Shown here: positions 15,717 through 23,747 of the stretch, one piece after another
Numbering within the stretch: the first letter of the stretch is position 1
How the letters are laid out: each line of letters starts with the position of its first letter
Assembly (NCBI RefSeq): GCF_016863275.1
Contig: NZ_BOOO01000047.1
Span: 1 to 64,000, forward strand
Length of the DNA stretch: 64,000 nt
Direction: 5' to 3'
Source: Planotetraspora mira
Lineage (GTDB): Bacteria; Actinomycetota; Actinomycetes; Streptosporangiales; Streptosporangiaceae
Notes under the pieces: model-generated
What the model was told of the DNA's origin: nothing
The model's input: the letters and a program-made list of their open reading frames with translations, nothing else
The model's database searches: none
Made by a program: the position numbers and the translations under genes

Positions 15717-16580
15717 TCAGCGGCCGGCGGTGAGCCGGGCGTCGATGGCAGGGCCCTGGTCGTGGATCCAGGCTTCGGCCCGAGGCAGCCGGTCCTTCAC
15801 GCCCTCCTCCCAGAGGCGTTTGAACACCGGGTCGACGTCGGCGGCCGCGCGCATGTTGACGTGGAAGCGGTGGATCATGGCTGTCGCCGCGGGGACCAGG
15901 GCCCGACGCTGGGGCATGGTCATGCCGTAGACGTCGGCGAACCGGGCGACGCGGCGAGGGACGTCGAGGTCGGTGAACGCGGGCGCCCTGTCCTCGGGAT
16001 GCAGCAGGGGCGCCCAGTAGTAGACGGCGTTGGCCAGATCGTCGACCCTCGTGGTCGGTTTGGCGAGGTCGAAGTCGATGAGCGCCGCGGGCAGGCCGTT
16101 TCGGAAGACGACGTTGCCGGGGCAGTAGTCGCGGTGACTCACCAGCAAGGGTTCCCCATCGGGGGTCGACGTCGTGTTTCGCGCTCCGGGGGTTCTTCCC
16201 CAGGCCGCGTCCGCAGGTGGCACCCAGCCGTGAGCGGCGTCATGAAGGCGGCGGATGAGCCGCGCAAGTTCGATCAGGACCTCTTCGCCCGCCGTGTACG
16301 GCGGCAGGGGTTCGCGGGGAACCTCGCCAGGAACGAACGAGAGCACCTCGCGGCCCTGGTCGTCGAGGCCCAGGGGAACCGGAGCGTCCGAGAAACCCGC
16401 AGCATGCAGGTGCGCCAGGTAGGCCTGGACCGTCGTGGTGAAGGGCCGGACCGGGCGGCGGACGGTGTCGCCCACCCGCACGATTCCCTCGGTGACACCA
16501 TCGCCGACCAGTGGCTCTTCATCGCGTCGGCCGACCTTTGCCGGCGGTGGCCGGCGGTTCATCGGGTTCCACGACACCAT
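15717..16580 (-). CDS. Aminoglycoside phosphotransferase-like kinase (APH family)
   Basis: From ATG 16580 (287 aa; ATG 16562 is equally possible) the protein has the APH core. The Brenner motif HRDYCPGNVVF contains the catalytic Asp, followed by LIDFDLAKPT, the metal-binding Asp. The N-lobe has GVTEGIVRVGDTVRRP, then FVPGEVPR. APH-fold kinases phosphorylate aminoglycosides, homoserine, choline or other alcohols; which is used here is unknown. It is convergent with no gene and ends near the GNAT stop. Confidence 0.85.
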   Translation of the reverse strand: MVSWNPMNRRPPPAKVGRRDEEPLVGDGVTEGIVRVGDTVRRPVRPFTTTVQAYLAHLHAAGFSDAPVPLGLDDQGREVLSFVPGEVPREPLPPYTAGEEVLIELARLIRRLHDAAHGWVPPADAAWGRTPGARNTTSTPDGEPLLVSHRDYCPGNVVFRNGLPAALIDFDLAKPTTRVDDLANAVYYWAPLLHPEDRAPAFTDLDVPRRVARFADVYGMTMPQRRALVPAATAMIHRFHVNMRAAADVDPVFKRLWEEGVKDRLPRAEAWIHDQGPAIDARLTAGR

Positions 16581-16737
16581 CGTCGCTCTGCCGTACGGCT
16601 CATCAGGCAGGCAGGTGGGCGGGCTTTCCAGGGGACCACGAACGCGAGTCTGCCCCGATCGCACCGGAGTTGTCGACAACGTTTCCGGAAGCCACCCGAC
16701 GGCACGATCACGAACGAGGGCCTGCGGCCGCTTTACG

Positions 16738-16779
16738 CCGTGGCCTGCCGACCATCGTGCGTGGGCCGGCAGGCCACGG
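16738..16779 (-). terminator. Strong intrinsic terminator
   Basis: A 13-bp perfect stem (16738-16750 with 16767-16779, CCGTGGCCTGCCG and its complement) begins 11 bases after the glycosyltransferase stop. Confidence 0.85.
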
Positions 16780-16789
16780 GGTGAGGTGC

Positions 16790-18853
16790 TTACGCGCCGA
16801 GCTTGGAGGCCACGCTGCGCAGCCTCTCACGGGCGTCCGGGCTGAGCCGGTTGATCATCGGACGGCCGACCCGTCGCAGGATGCCGGGCTTCGCCGGCCG
16901 TCCGCCATCCGTAGAGGACGCCCCAGCGGGAGCGACGGCGCCTGATTTGTCGGTTAACCGGAGCCGGCCGTGGGCGTCGACCCGGACCTGGCCGATCTTC
17001 AGCTCGGGGCCGGCGTGGCCGTCCAGACGGGCGAACAGCCGCCAGGTGCCCGGGCGCAGGCCGGCGAAGGGGGACTGGCCGCCGTCGGTGGTGCGCAGGC
17101 GGATCCTGCCGCCGACCGGCTCCATCACAGCGGGCAGCGCGACGGAACCCGAGTCGTCGCCCTTGCCGCGCAGCACGAACCAGGCGCGGGTGGGGGCGGT
17201 GGCGGAGTGGGAGACGACCGCCAACTGGACGGCCAGCTCGCCGTCGTCGTCCGGCACGCGCGACACCTCACGCTTGGCGAGGGCGGTGCCCAGCTTCTTG
17301 CCGCTGCGGTCCACGTCCAGGCTGAGATTGCCCTGCGGGACGGTGAAGTACGGGATGGTGAGCTGGGCCGGCTTGCTCAGCAGCGCGGGCAGGCAGTGGC
17401 CGTCGACGTGGGCGGCGCGGTCGGCGCCGAGCCGGGCCTTGCGCACCAGGCCGAGGCCGCGCACCGGGACCCACACGTCCCACGCGCCGCGGGTCAGGGC
17501 GTCGCGGCCCCCCACCGCCTTCGGGTCGAGGTAAGCCGTGCCGCGCAACACGACCTGGCAGCGGACATCGCCGTCGGCGAGCCGCTCCAGCTCGTCGACG
17601 GAGGTTTCGAACTCCGCCGGACACGGCCACTCCACGGCGGTGTCGCGGTCGCGGATGCTCACCTCGGCCTTGAAGTCGTCCAGTTCGTCGGTGACGTCGA
17701 CCAGTTCGCCGTCCGCCAGAACGCCCTGGTGGAAGTCCGGGTGCAGGTAGTACCGGTCGCCGCGGCGCAGCAGGGAGAGCGGAGCCCTGTCGTCCCCGTA
17801 AACCAGCCGGGCGCTGACGGTGACGACGATCCTGCCGTCCTCTTCCCAGGCCAGGTCTTCCAGGCGGGCGTGGCCCTTGACGGAGGCGGCCCGGCGGGCG
17901 ATCTCCACCAGCCCTTGGCGCTGGTCGCGGCGGAGAAGGGTCGAGCGGATCCGAAGGACCGCGCCGAGGCCGTCGTGGACGCCGTCGTTGATGTAGCCGT
18001 CGGCGAGTTCCTTGACGGCGTCGACCATCTCGTCGAGGTATTCGGGGGCGTACTTCACGACGGAGGGCTCGCTGAGCCGGCCGAGCATCTCCACACGGTA
18101 GAAGCGGCGCAGCAGTCCTTCGCGGAACTCGCCCGGCTCGGTGTTGGCGTTGACGACGTCGAGGACCTCGCGCAGGTTGCCGTAGTAGCCGGACGGGATG
18201 ATCTTGGCGGAGCCGGCGTTCTTGCCGTCGTCGCGCTTGGAGTAGTGGTAGCAGGTGTAGTCGCCGAGGATGGAGACCACCTTCGCGGGAAAGTACGTCT
18301 CCATCATGTAGAGCTGGTCTTCGAGGCGGCGCTTGCCCTCGGGGTAAGCGATCTTGTTCTCCCGCAGGAACTCCGTACGGAACATCTTGTGCGGGGTGAG
18401 GCTGTCGACCAGCGACGTGTCGTAGATGGTGCACTTTTCGCGGTTGACTCGGAAGACGCCGTGCGGGACGGCGCGGAAGTTGCTGGCGACCTTGCCGAAG
18501 ACGATGTCCGAGCCGTTGCGGTGGCCCATCTCCCACAACCGCCGCAGGGCGTCGGGAGCCAGGTAGTCGTCCTGGTCGACGAAGTGCACGTACTCGCCGC
18601 GGGCCTCGGCCACGCCGATGTTGCGCGGCTTGCCCGGCCATCCGGAGTTGGGGATGTGGATGACGCGGACGTGGGAGTGCTCCGCGGCGAGCTTGTCCAG
18701 GCGCGCGGGGGTGTCGTCGCTCGACCCGTCATCGACGAAGAGCAGTTCGAGGTCCCCAGGCGCGAGGGTCTGGCCGAGGAGGGAATCGATGCAGGGCTCG
18801 ATGTACTTGCCTGGGTTGTAGACCGGGACGATGACGCTCACCTTGGCTGACAC
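16790..18853 (-). CDS. Large GT2 glycosyltransferase with C-terminal beta-rich part
   Basis: The 687-aa protein starts at GTG 18853, where AGGAGG lies 9 bases upstream; the longer frame has no such site. Residues 3-240 are a GT-A family 2 domain: KVSVIVPVYNPGKYIEPCID, DDGSSDDT, and the DxD-like DQDD that binds the nucleotide sugar and metal. Residues 330-650 are several beta-sandwich-like repeats, known from actinobacterial teichoic-acid or wall-polymer glycosyltransferases such as TarP/TagF-like proteins. It therefore probably builds a cell-wall glycopolymer at the inner membrane face. It sits alone. Confidence 0.82.
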   Translation of the reverse strand: MSAKVSVIVPVYNPGKYIEPCIDSLLGQTLAPGDLELLFVDDGSSDDTPARLDKLAAEHSHVRVIHIPNSGWPGKPRNIGVAEARGEYVHFVDQDDYLAPDALRRLWEMGHRNGSDIVFGKVASNFRAVPHGVFRVNREKCTIYDTSLVDSLTPHKMFRTEFLRENKIAYPEGKRRLEDQLYMMETYFPAKVVSILGDYTCYHYSKRDDGKNAGSAKIIPSGYYGNLREVLDVVNANTEPGEFREGLLRRFYRVEMLGRLSEPSVVKYAPEYLDEMVDAVKELADGYINDGVHDGLGAVLRIRSTLLRRDQRQGLVEIARRAASVKGHARLEDLAWEEDGRIVVTVSARLVYGDDRAPLSLLRRGDRYYLHPDFHQGVLADGELVDVTDELDDFKAEVSIRDRDTAVEWPCPAEFETSVDELERLADGDVRCQVVLRGTAYLDPKAVGGRDALTRGAWDVWVPVRGLGLVRKARLGADRAAHVDGHCLPALLSKPAQLTIPYFTVPQGNLSLDVDRSGKKLGTALAKREVSRVPDDDGELAVQLAVVSHSATAPTRAWFVLRGKGDDSGSVALPAVMEPVGGRIRLRTTDGGQSPFAGLRPGTWRLFARLDGHAGPELKIGQVRVDAHGRLRLTDKSGAVAPAGASSTDGGRPAKPGILRRVGRPMINRLSPDARERLRSVASKLGA

Positions 18854-18979
18854 CGCGAACCGCCTCCTGCGCATATGTATGACCAGCCCGTTCAGGCCGC
18901 ATTCATAGTCGCGCCTTTGCGAGGCCATGCCTAATTAACCAACGAGCTAAAGACGCCTAGATCGCGAGAAAAGTTGTAA

Positions 18980-19019
18980 ATGCCCACCAAATGTGATCTA
19001 GATCACATTTGGTGGGCAT
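18980..19019. promoter_or_regulatory. 40-bp perfect palindrome with an ideal CRP-type core
   Basis: Bases 18980-18999 are the exact reverse complement of 19000-19019, with no loop. The central 22 bases (18989-19010) have TGTGA-N6-TCACA flanked by AAA and TTT, the textbook E. coli CRP consensus. It lies about 127 bases upstream of the glycosyltransferase start and 60 bases downstream of the tautomerase stop. It may be a CRP/FNR-family operator, or a terminator for the tautomerase gene; the minus-strand sequence after it is moderately T-rich. Confidence 0.75.
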
Positions 19020-19080
19020 CTGTCACTGCTCTCCCGCCGTACGCACGGCCGGCGTGTGCGCCTGGAAGCGCCCGGATCGG

Positions 19081-19320
19081 CTATTCGGAGTCGCGTGAGC
19101 GCTGTCTGGCGCGGAACTGCTCGACGGGCAGGCCGCCCCAGCCCCAGTTCTCCGTCTCGACCTCGTCGATGACGACGAAGGTGGACTCCATCGGTTTGTC
19201 GAGCACGTCGAGCAGGAGTTTGCTCACGCCGTGAATGAGCGCGGCCTTCTGCTCGGGGGTGGCGGCGTCCGCGCCGGGTTCGGTTCCCTCACGGGTGATG
19301 TGAATCGTGACGACTGGCAT
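19081..19320 (-). CDS. 4-oxalocrotonate tautomerase-family protein
   Basis: The 79-aa protein begins MPVVTIHITREG, so removal of Met leaves the Pro-1 nucleophile of tautomerases. ATPEQKAALIHGVSKLLLDVL is the usual helix after the first strand, and STFVVIDEVETENWGWGG ends with the typical family motif. It would isomerise keto-enol substrates as a multimer in the cytoplasm. It is probably cotranscribed with the SDR upstream at 19381-20097 on the same strand. Confidence 0.9.
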   Translation of the reverse strand: MPVVTIHITREGTEPGADAATPEQKAALIHGVSKLLLDVLDKPMESTFVVIDEVETENWGWGGLPVEQFRARQRSRDSE

Positions 19321-19380
19321 CGTTCCGGTCCTGTCGGTTCGTCGGTCGTATGGGTCTACTCGGTGGCCGGCTGGGTGTGC

Positions 19381-20097
19381 TCAGTGGCCGGCGCTCTGGC
19401 CGCCGTCGATGTGCAGGATCTCGCCGGTCACGAAGGGCGCCGACTCGAGATAGAGCACGCCGTCGACGACGTCGCCGATCTCGCCCAGGCGGCCGACGGG
19501 GTGCAGGCCGGCGAGTGTCTCGTAGGTCTCGACGGCGTGCATCGGAGTCTTGATGACCCCGGGCGAGACGGCGTTCACCCGCACGCCCCGAGTCGCGTAC
19601 TCGATGGCCAGTGAGGTCGTGGCGGCCGCCAGGCCGCCCTTGGTCAGCGAGGCGAGGACGGACGGCACGCTGGAGTTGGGGTGGTCGACGAAGCTGGTCG
19701 TGATGGTGACGATGTGACCGCCTCCCTGCTCGATCATGGGACCCAGTACGCGCTGGGTGATGTGGAAGAAGCCGGTGACGTTCACGCTGGTCGCTGTGGC
19801 GAAGTCGTCCTCGGTGTAGTCCGTGAACGGCTTCGCGATGAAGACGCCGGCGTTGTTGACCAGGGTGTCGATGCGGCCGAAGCGGCTGAGCGCCTCCGCG
19901 ACCACGCGGTCGGCCGTGGCCGCGTCCGCGATGTCGCCTTGCACGGTCACGACGTCCGCGTCCATGGAGGGCGTGATCGAGCGTGAGGTGGCGACGACTC
20001 CGTAGCCGAGCTTTCGGTAGGCGTCGACCAGGCCGGCGCCGATGCCCTGTGATGCTCCCGTGATCACAGCGACCTTCTGTCCTCGGTCGGTACCCAT
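19381..20097 (-). CDS. Short-chain dehydrogenase/reductase
   Basis: The 238-aa protein is a full classical SDR: TGASQGIGAG at residues 14-23, NNAGVF, a helix after the catalytic Ser region (VTITTSFVDH) and the C-terminal GGQSAGH. The YxxxK region reads SVLASLTKGGLAAAT with no Tyr, so the catalytic Tyr may be missing or replaced, as in several actinobacterial SDRs. It heads a probable operon with the tautomerase, and is divergent from the TetR gene at 20195. Confidence 0.88.
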   Translation of the reverse strand: MGTDRGQKVAVITGASQGIGAGLVDAYRKLGYGVVATSRSITPSMDADVVTVQGDIADAATADRVVAEALSRFGRIDTLVNNAGVFIAKPFTDYTEDDFATATSVNVTGFFHITQRVLGPMIEQGGGHIVTITTSFVDHPNSSVPSVLASLTKGGLAAATTSLAIEYATRGVRVNAVSPGVIKTPMHAVETYETLAGLHPVGRLGEIGDVVDGVLYLESAPFVTGEILHIDGGQSAGH

Positions 20098-20143
20098 GGT
20101 TGAGACTCCTTTTCAGATGAGGGAATGTGATCTGCCGATCCTT

Positions 20144-20187
20144 GAGACGACCGGTCTACTATTAAGCTAGACGACTGGTCGTATACT
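20144..20187. promoter_or_regulatory. Paired TetR-type operators in a divergent promoter
   Basis: Two similar near-palindromes, AGACGACCGGTCTAC (about 20145-20159) and TAGACGACTGGTCGTATA (about 20168-20185), lie between the SDR and TetR genes. TATACT at 20182-20187 could be the -10 box, which places the TetR start codon (20195) close to the transcript start. Binding of the TetR protein would then cover both promoters. Confidence 0.6.
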
Positions 20188-20194
20188 CGCAACC

Positions 20195-20830
20195 ATGGGA
20201 CGTACCAGTGACGCGAGAGACAAGATCCTCTCGGCGGCGCAGACACTGATCGAACAGCGTGGCTACACCGCCTTGGGGGTCGCGGAGATCTGCGCCGCGG
20301 CGGGCGTGCCGAAGGGCAGCTTCTACCACTTCTTCGAGTCCAAGCAGGCTCTCGCGCTCACCGTGATCGACGAGCACTGGACCGAACAACGCCGGCAGTG
20401 GACCGGGTTGCTCGGCGCCGACCGTCCCCCGCTGCAGCGGTTGCGGGACCTGTTCGAGGCGACCGAGAAGGTGCAGCGCATCGGTCAACAGGACAACGGC
20501 ACCGTCGTCGGCTGCCTGTTCGGCAACCTCGCCCTGGAGCTCAGCAACCAGGCCGACGACGTGCGACACCGGCTGCAGGAAATCTTCGACGAACAGATCA
20601 AGCTGATCGAGAAGGTGGTCGCCGAGGCGCACGAGCGTGGCGACACCGCCGCCACGGTGGACACCCACACCGCCGCGCAGTCCATCGTGGCCCAGTTGGA
20701 GGGCCAGGTGCTGTTCGCGAAACTGCTCAACGACCCCGGCCAGATCGAGGCGATGTGGCGCAACTGCCTGGCGTTGCTGGGCGTCGTGGACCCCGATCCG
20801 ACGCGGCCGGGAGTCGCCGGGAGCGCCTGA
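20195..20830 (+). CDS. TetR-family transcriptional regulator
   Basis: The 211-aa protein has the TetR helix-turn-helix at about residues 8-55 (ARDKILSAAQTLIEQRGYTA, GVAEICAAAGVPKGSFYHFF). The C-terminal part is helical with a Cys (GCLFGNLALELSNQADDV) typical of the NemR/AcuR-like group. It is divergent from the SDR-tautomerase pair and presumably represses it. The near-leaderless start is suggested by the -10-like TATACT just before ATG. Confidence 0.92.
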   Translation: MGRTSDARDKILSAAQTLIEQRGYTALGVAEICAAAGVPKGSFYHFFESKQALALTVIDEHWTEQRRQWTGLLGADRPPLQRLRDLFEATEKVQRIGQQDNGTVVGCLFGNLALELSNQADDVRHRLQEIFDEQIKLIEKVVAEAHERGDTAATVDTHTAAQSIVAQLEGQVLFAKLLNDPGQIEAMWRNCLALLGVVDPDPTRPGVAGSA

Positions 20831-20856
20831 CGCGGCGGCCTCGAGGTCGCCCGGGG

Positions 20857-21513
20857 CTACGCCGTACCGACGATGCGGTTCTCCCAGGCCCAGGCGGCGA
20901 TCTCGACCCGGTTGCGCACCCCGAGCTTGGCCTGGATGCCGGACAGGTGGCTCTTGACCGTGCTCAGCGAGATGAACAACTCCGCGGCGATCTCCTGGTT
21001 GGTGCGCCCGCCGGCGATGGCCCGGACGACCTCGGTCTCCCGTTCGGACAGCGCCCGCGTGGGCCGGCCGGTGGCCGGTGTCGCCGCGGCCGCCAGACGG
21101 CGCAGCAGCCGTACGGTGACCGACGGCGAGACCAGGGCGTCCCCGACGCTTGCGGCCCGGACGGCCTCGACGAGCAGGACGGGGCCGGCGTCTTTCAGGA
21201 TGAAACCGACGGCCCCGCCACGCAGCGCACCGTAGATGTACTCGTCGAGGTCGAAGGTGGTGACCACGACCACCCGCAGCGGATCCGGGACACCTGGGCC
21301 GGCCAGGGCGCGGGTGACCTCGATGCCGTCGAGCCGGGGCATCCGGATGTCCACGAGGCACACGTCCGGGCGCAGCCGCCGGGCAAGGGCGACCGCCTCG
21401 ACGCCGTCCGACGCCTCCGCGACCACGCTGATGTCGGGCTGGTCTTCGAGGATGATCCGCAGGCTGCCGCGTACCATCGCCTGATCGTCGGCCAGCAGCA
21501 CTTTGATGGTCAT
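20857..21513 (-). CDS. NarL/LuxR-type response regulator
   Basis: The 218-aa protein begins at ATG 21513; the receiver domain starts at once (TIKVLLADDQAMVRG). The phospho-acceptor is Asp55 in LVDIRMPRLDG, with acidic D9 and D10 and the conserved Lys in ILKDAG. The C-terminal LuxR helix-turn-helix is LSERETEVVRAIAGGRTNQE then STVKSHLSGIQAKL. It is the partner of the sensor kinase directly upstream, with an ATGA overlap. Its target genes are unknown; the EamA transporter gene upstream is a candidate. Confidence 0.94.
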   Translation of the reverse strand: MTIKVLLADDQAMVRGSLRIILEDQPDISVVAEASDGVEAVALARRLRPDVCLVDIRMPRLDGIEVTRALAGPGVPDPLRVVVVTTFDLDEYIYGALRGGAVGFILKDAGPVLLVEAVRAASVGDALVSPSVTVRLLRRLAAAATPATGRPTRALSERETEVVRAIAGGRTNQEIAAELFISLSTVKSHLSGIQAKLGVRNRVEIAAWAWENRIVGTA

Positions 21514-22646
21514 CGGGGCTCCCGAGCGGGGACGGGCAGGGTGGCGAGCACGGACCAGCCGGCCCCGGGGCGCGGGCCGGCGCACAGCGTGCCGCCGAGG
21601 ATCTCGACGCGTTCACGCATCCCGACCAGGCCGTACCCGCCGCGGTGGTGGTACCGGACCGGGGCCGGTGCCGCGTCGTCGACGACCTCGACGGTGACGG
21701 CCTGCCGATCCTGGGTGACGCTGACCGTGACCGAACGGGCATGCCGGGCGTGACGGACGATGTTGGTCAACGATTCCTGGACGACCCGGTAGACGGTGCT
21801 GGTCACTTCGGGTGGCCATACCGATTCGTCGTCGGGCAACCGCAGGCGTACCTCGGGGCCGTGCCCGTCGAAGCGTTTGACCAGGTCGCTGAGTTGTTCC
21901 GGGCCGGGTGTCGCGGGGGCCGCGTCGTCGGTGTCGCGCAGAAGGCCGACCACGCGGCGCATCGCGGCCAGCGCGTCGGAACCGGCGGCCTCGATGTCTG
22001 CCAATGAGCCTTCGAACCTCTCCGGGTGCTTACGGGTGACGAGCCGGGCGGCCTGGGCCTGGACCACGATGCCGGTGATGTGATGGGCGACCACGTCGTG
22101 CAGTTCTCTGGCCAACTGCAGGCGTTCGTCCCGGCGCACCTTCTCGGCGACGGCCCGGCGGCGGTTGTCGAGTTGCCGAAGGAACAACCCGATCGCGAGG
22201 GCGGCGAGCCATCCCGCGCCGTTCAGCCGGGGCACCGCGCCGGAGGAGTCCGGAGGGGTGGCGAGCCAGGTGCCGGCGACCACCGCGAACCCCGCGGACG
22301 CGATGGCGCCGGCCGATGGGACAGGAAGCCACCTGATCGCCGATCCCACGAGAACGGACAGAGCCAAAGTCATGGCGGGGCCGGGTTCGGCGGGCAGATG
22401 GACGAACCGGGTGGCCAGGATGGCGACCGCCGCGACGGCCAGGCCCGCGATCGCCGCCCACGCCCGGTCACGCCGGCGCACCAGGGCGATCACGCACACC
22501 ACGGCTCCGGCGGCGCAGTCGAACTGCCAGTAGCCGCCGCCCCAACTGTCCGCGATGCCGACGGCCGTGACGGCGAGCACCGCGGCGAACACGACGCCGA
22601 GCCCGGCATCGACCGCGATCCCGGCCAGCCGCTCCCGTACGTTCAC
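21510..22646 (-). CDS. NarL-type sensor histidine kinase
   Basis: The 378-aa protein starts at GTG 22646, where coding quality begins. Hydrophobic spans fill residues 10-150 (about six helices, VVFAAVLAVTAVGIADSWG and following), with no sizeable outside domain. The HisKA_3 dimerisation box has RELHDVVAHHITGIVVQAQA; His is phosphorylated. The ATPase has VVQESLTNIVRHARHA and GGYGLVGMRERVE. It senses a membrane signal of unknown nature and phosphorylates the overlapping response regulator. Confidence 0.92.
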   Translation of the reverse strand: MNVRERLAGIAVDAGLGVVFAAVLAVTAVGIADSWGGGYWQFDCAAGAVVCVIALVRRRDRAWAAIAGLAVAAVAILATRFVHLPAEPGPAMTLALSVLVGSAIRWLPVPSAGAIASAGFAVVAGTWLATPPDSSGAVPRLNGAGWLAALAIGLFLRQLDNRRRAVAEKVRRDERLQLARELHDVVAHHITGIVVQAQAARLVTRKHPERFEGSLADIEAAGSDALAAMRRVVGLLRDTDDAAPATPGPEQLSDLVKRFDGHGPEVRLRLPDDESVWPPEVTSTVYRVVQESLTNIVRHARHARSVTVSVTQDRQAVTVEVVDDAAPAPVRYHHRGGYGLVGMRERVEILGGTLCAGPRPGAGWSVLATLPVPAREPR

Positions 22647-22691
22647 ACCGCCCAGGCTACGAGAATCCGTACGCGCACCGAATCGGCCGAA

Positions 22692-22749
22692 AGTACGGTC
22701 ATGCTTCCGTCCGGTCGGGGAGTACGGTCGTGCTTCCGTCCGGTGGGGT
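22692..22749. repeat. Two-copy 29-bp tandem repeat upstream of the sensor kinase
   Basis: Units 22692-22720 and 22721-22749 (AGTACGGTCATGCTTCCGTC...) match at about 27 of 29 bases. They lie 46 bases upstream of the kinase start. They could bind the cognate response regulator as tandem sites. Confidence 0.7.
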
Positions 22750-22780
22750 TCCGCCCGAGGACGTCCTCCGCCGATGCCCG

Positions 22781-23686
22781 TCACGCCTGCGCCAGCGCGA
22801 GCAACACGGTCGCGGCCATGGCCAGCATGACTCCGAGGGTCTGCACCGGCGCCATCCGCTCCTTCAACGCGGCACGCGACAGGACGATCGTGGCCAGGGG
22901 ATAAAGGTTGACCAGCACGGAGACGACGGCGAGGCTGCCGGACCGCAGTGCCAGCAGGAGCAGGGCGTTGGCGGCCCCGAGCAGGACGCCGGCCGTGACG
23001 CCCAGTGCGCGGCTCCGGCCGGGAGACGGCAGACGCGATTGATCCGCATCGGTGTCCAGCAACGACAGGACGTACCGGACCCGGACGCTGCCGGAGGACA
23101 GGGCCAGGAGAGGCGCCAGCACGATCAGGCCCACCGCGCTTTCGACGAGTCCGGACGTGAGACCCGACTCGCTCGGCGCGAAGTCCAAAGAGACGATGGA
23201 AAGACCCAGGCTGATGCCGGCGACCACGGAGAGCACCACGGTTCGTAGGCGCACCCGTACCCGCGCGGGGCCGGCCCCCCGCTGGGCCGAGATCAGGATT
23301 CCGCTCGCGACGGCCAGGCATACGGCGACCCAGGACCAGAACGTCAGACGCTCGCCGCGTGCGATGGCCACGGCGATCGGCACGGCGGATTCGAGAACGG
23401 CGATCAGCGGCGACACGAGGCTCATCGGCCCGACGGCCAGCGCCGCGTAGAACATCAGGAATCCGACGATCGCGAAGACGCCCGCGGCCGACCCTGAGAG
23501 CACCGAGGCGGACGACCATGCCCCGTCGCCCAGGGCCACCATGATCGCGAGGATGAACGTGGAGAGCAGATAGATGATCGCCGTCGTCGGTACGACACGG
23601 AGGCGCATCGCCGCGAAGCCGCCGAGGAAGTCGGACACGCCGAAGGCGATCGCTGACAGCAGCGCGAGCGAGACGCCCAGGATCAC
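22781..23686 (-). CDS. EamA-family transporter
   Basis: From GTG 23686 the protein is 301 aa with ten hydrophobic spans in two EamA repeats (ILGVSLALLSAIAFGVSDF, ... AVVSVLVNLYPLATIVLSRA). It is expected in the inner membrane as a drug/metabolite exporter. The two repeats each have a Pro-containing loop, as in DMT carriers. It lies directly upstream of the two-component genes on the same strand and may be their target. The start has no Shine-Dalgarno, suggesting a leaderless transcript. Confidence 0.88.
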   Translation of the reverse strand: MILGVSLALLSAIAFGVSDFLGGFAAMRLRVVPTTAIIYLLSTFILAIMVALGDGAWSSASVLSGSAAGVFAIVGFLMFYAALAVGPMSLVSPLIAVLESAVPIAVAIARGERLTFWSWVAVCLAVASGILISAQRGAGPARVRVRLRTVVLSVVAGISLGLSIVSLDFAPSESGLTSGLVESAVGLIVLAPLLALSSGSVRVRYVLSLLDTDADQSRLPSPGRSRALGVTAGVLLGAANALLLLALRSGSLAVVSVLVNLYPLATIVLSRAALKERMAPVQTLGVMLAMAATVLLALAQA

Positions 23687-23747
23687 GTAACCACTGTACG
23701 GGGAATGATGGTTACACCGCCAGGTGAATCCGGCCGACGCCACACGG

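Noticed and set aside
16970-18850. A 626-aa plus-strand open frame
   Set aside because: It is antisense to the glycosyltransferase gene, is rich in low-complexity Gly/Val/Ala, and shows no motif. It is a shadow of a GC-rich gene.
20162-21742. Long frames on both strands over the TetR and response-regulator genes
   Set aside because: They are out-of-frame shadows without motifs and with Arg/Pro/Gly-rich translation.
21510-23519. A 669-aa minus-strand frame extending the histidine kinase upstream
   Set aside because: The first 290 residues are Arg/Gly-rich, lack motifs and lie over the EamA transporter gene. Coding quality begins at GTG 22646.
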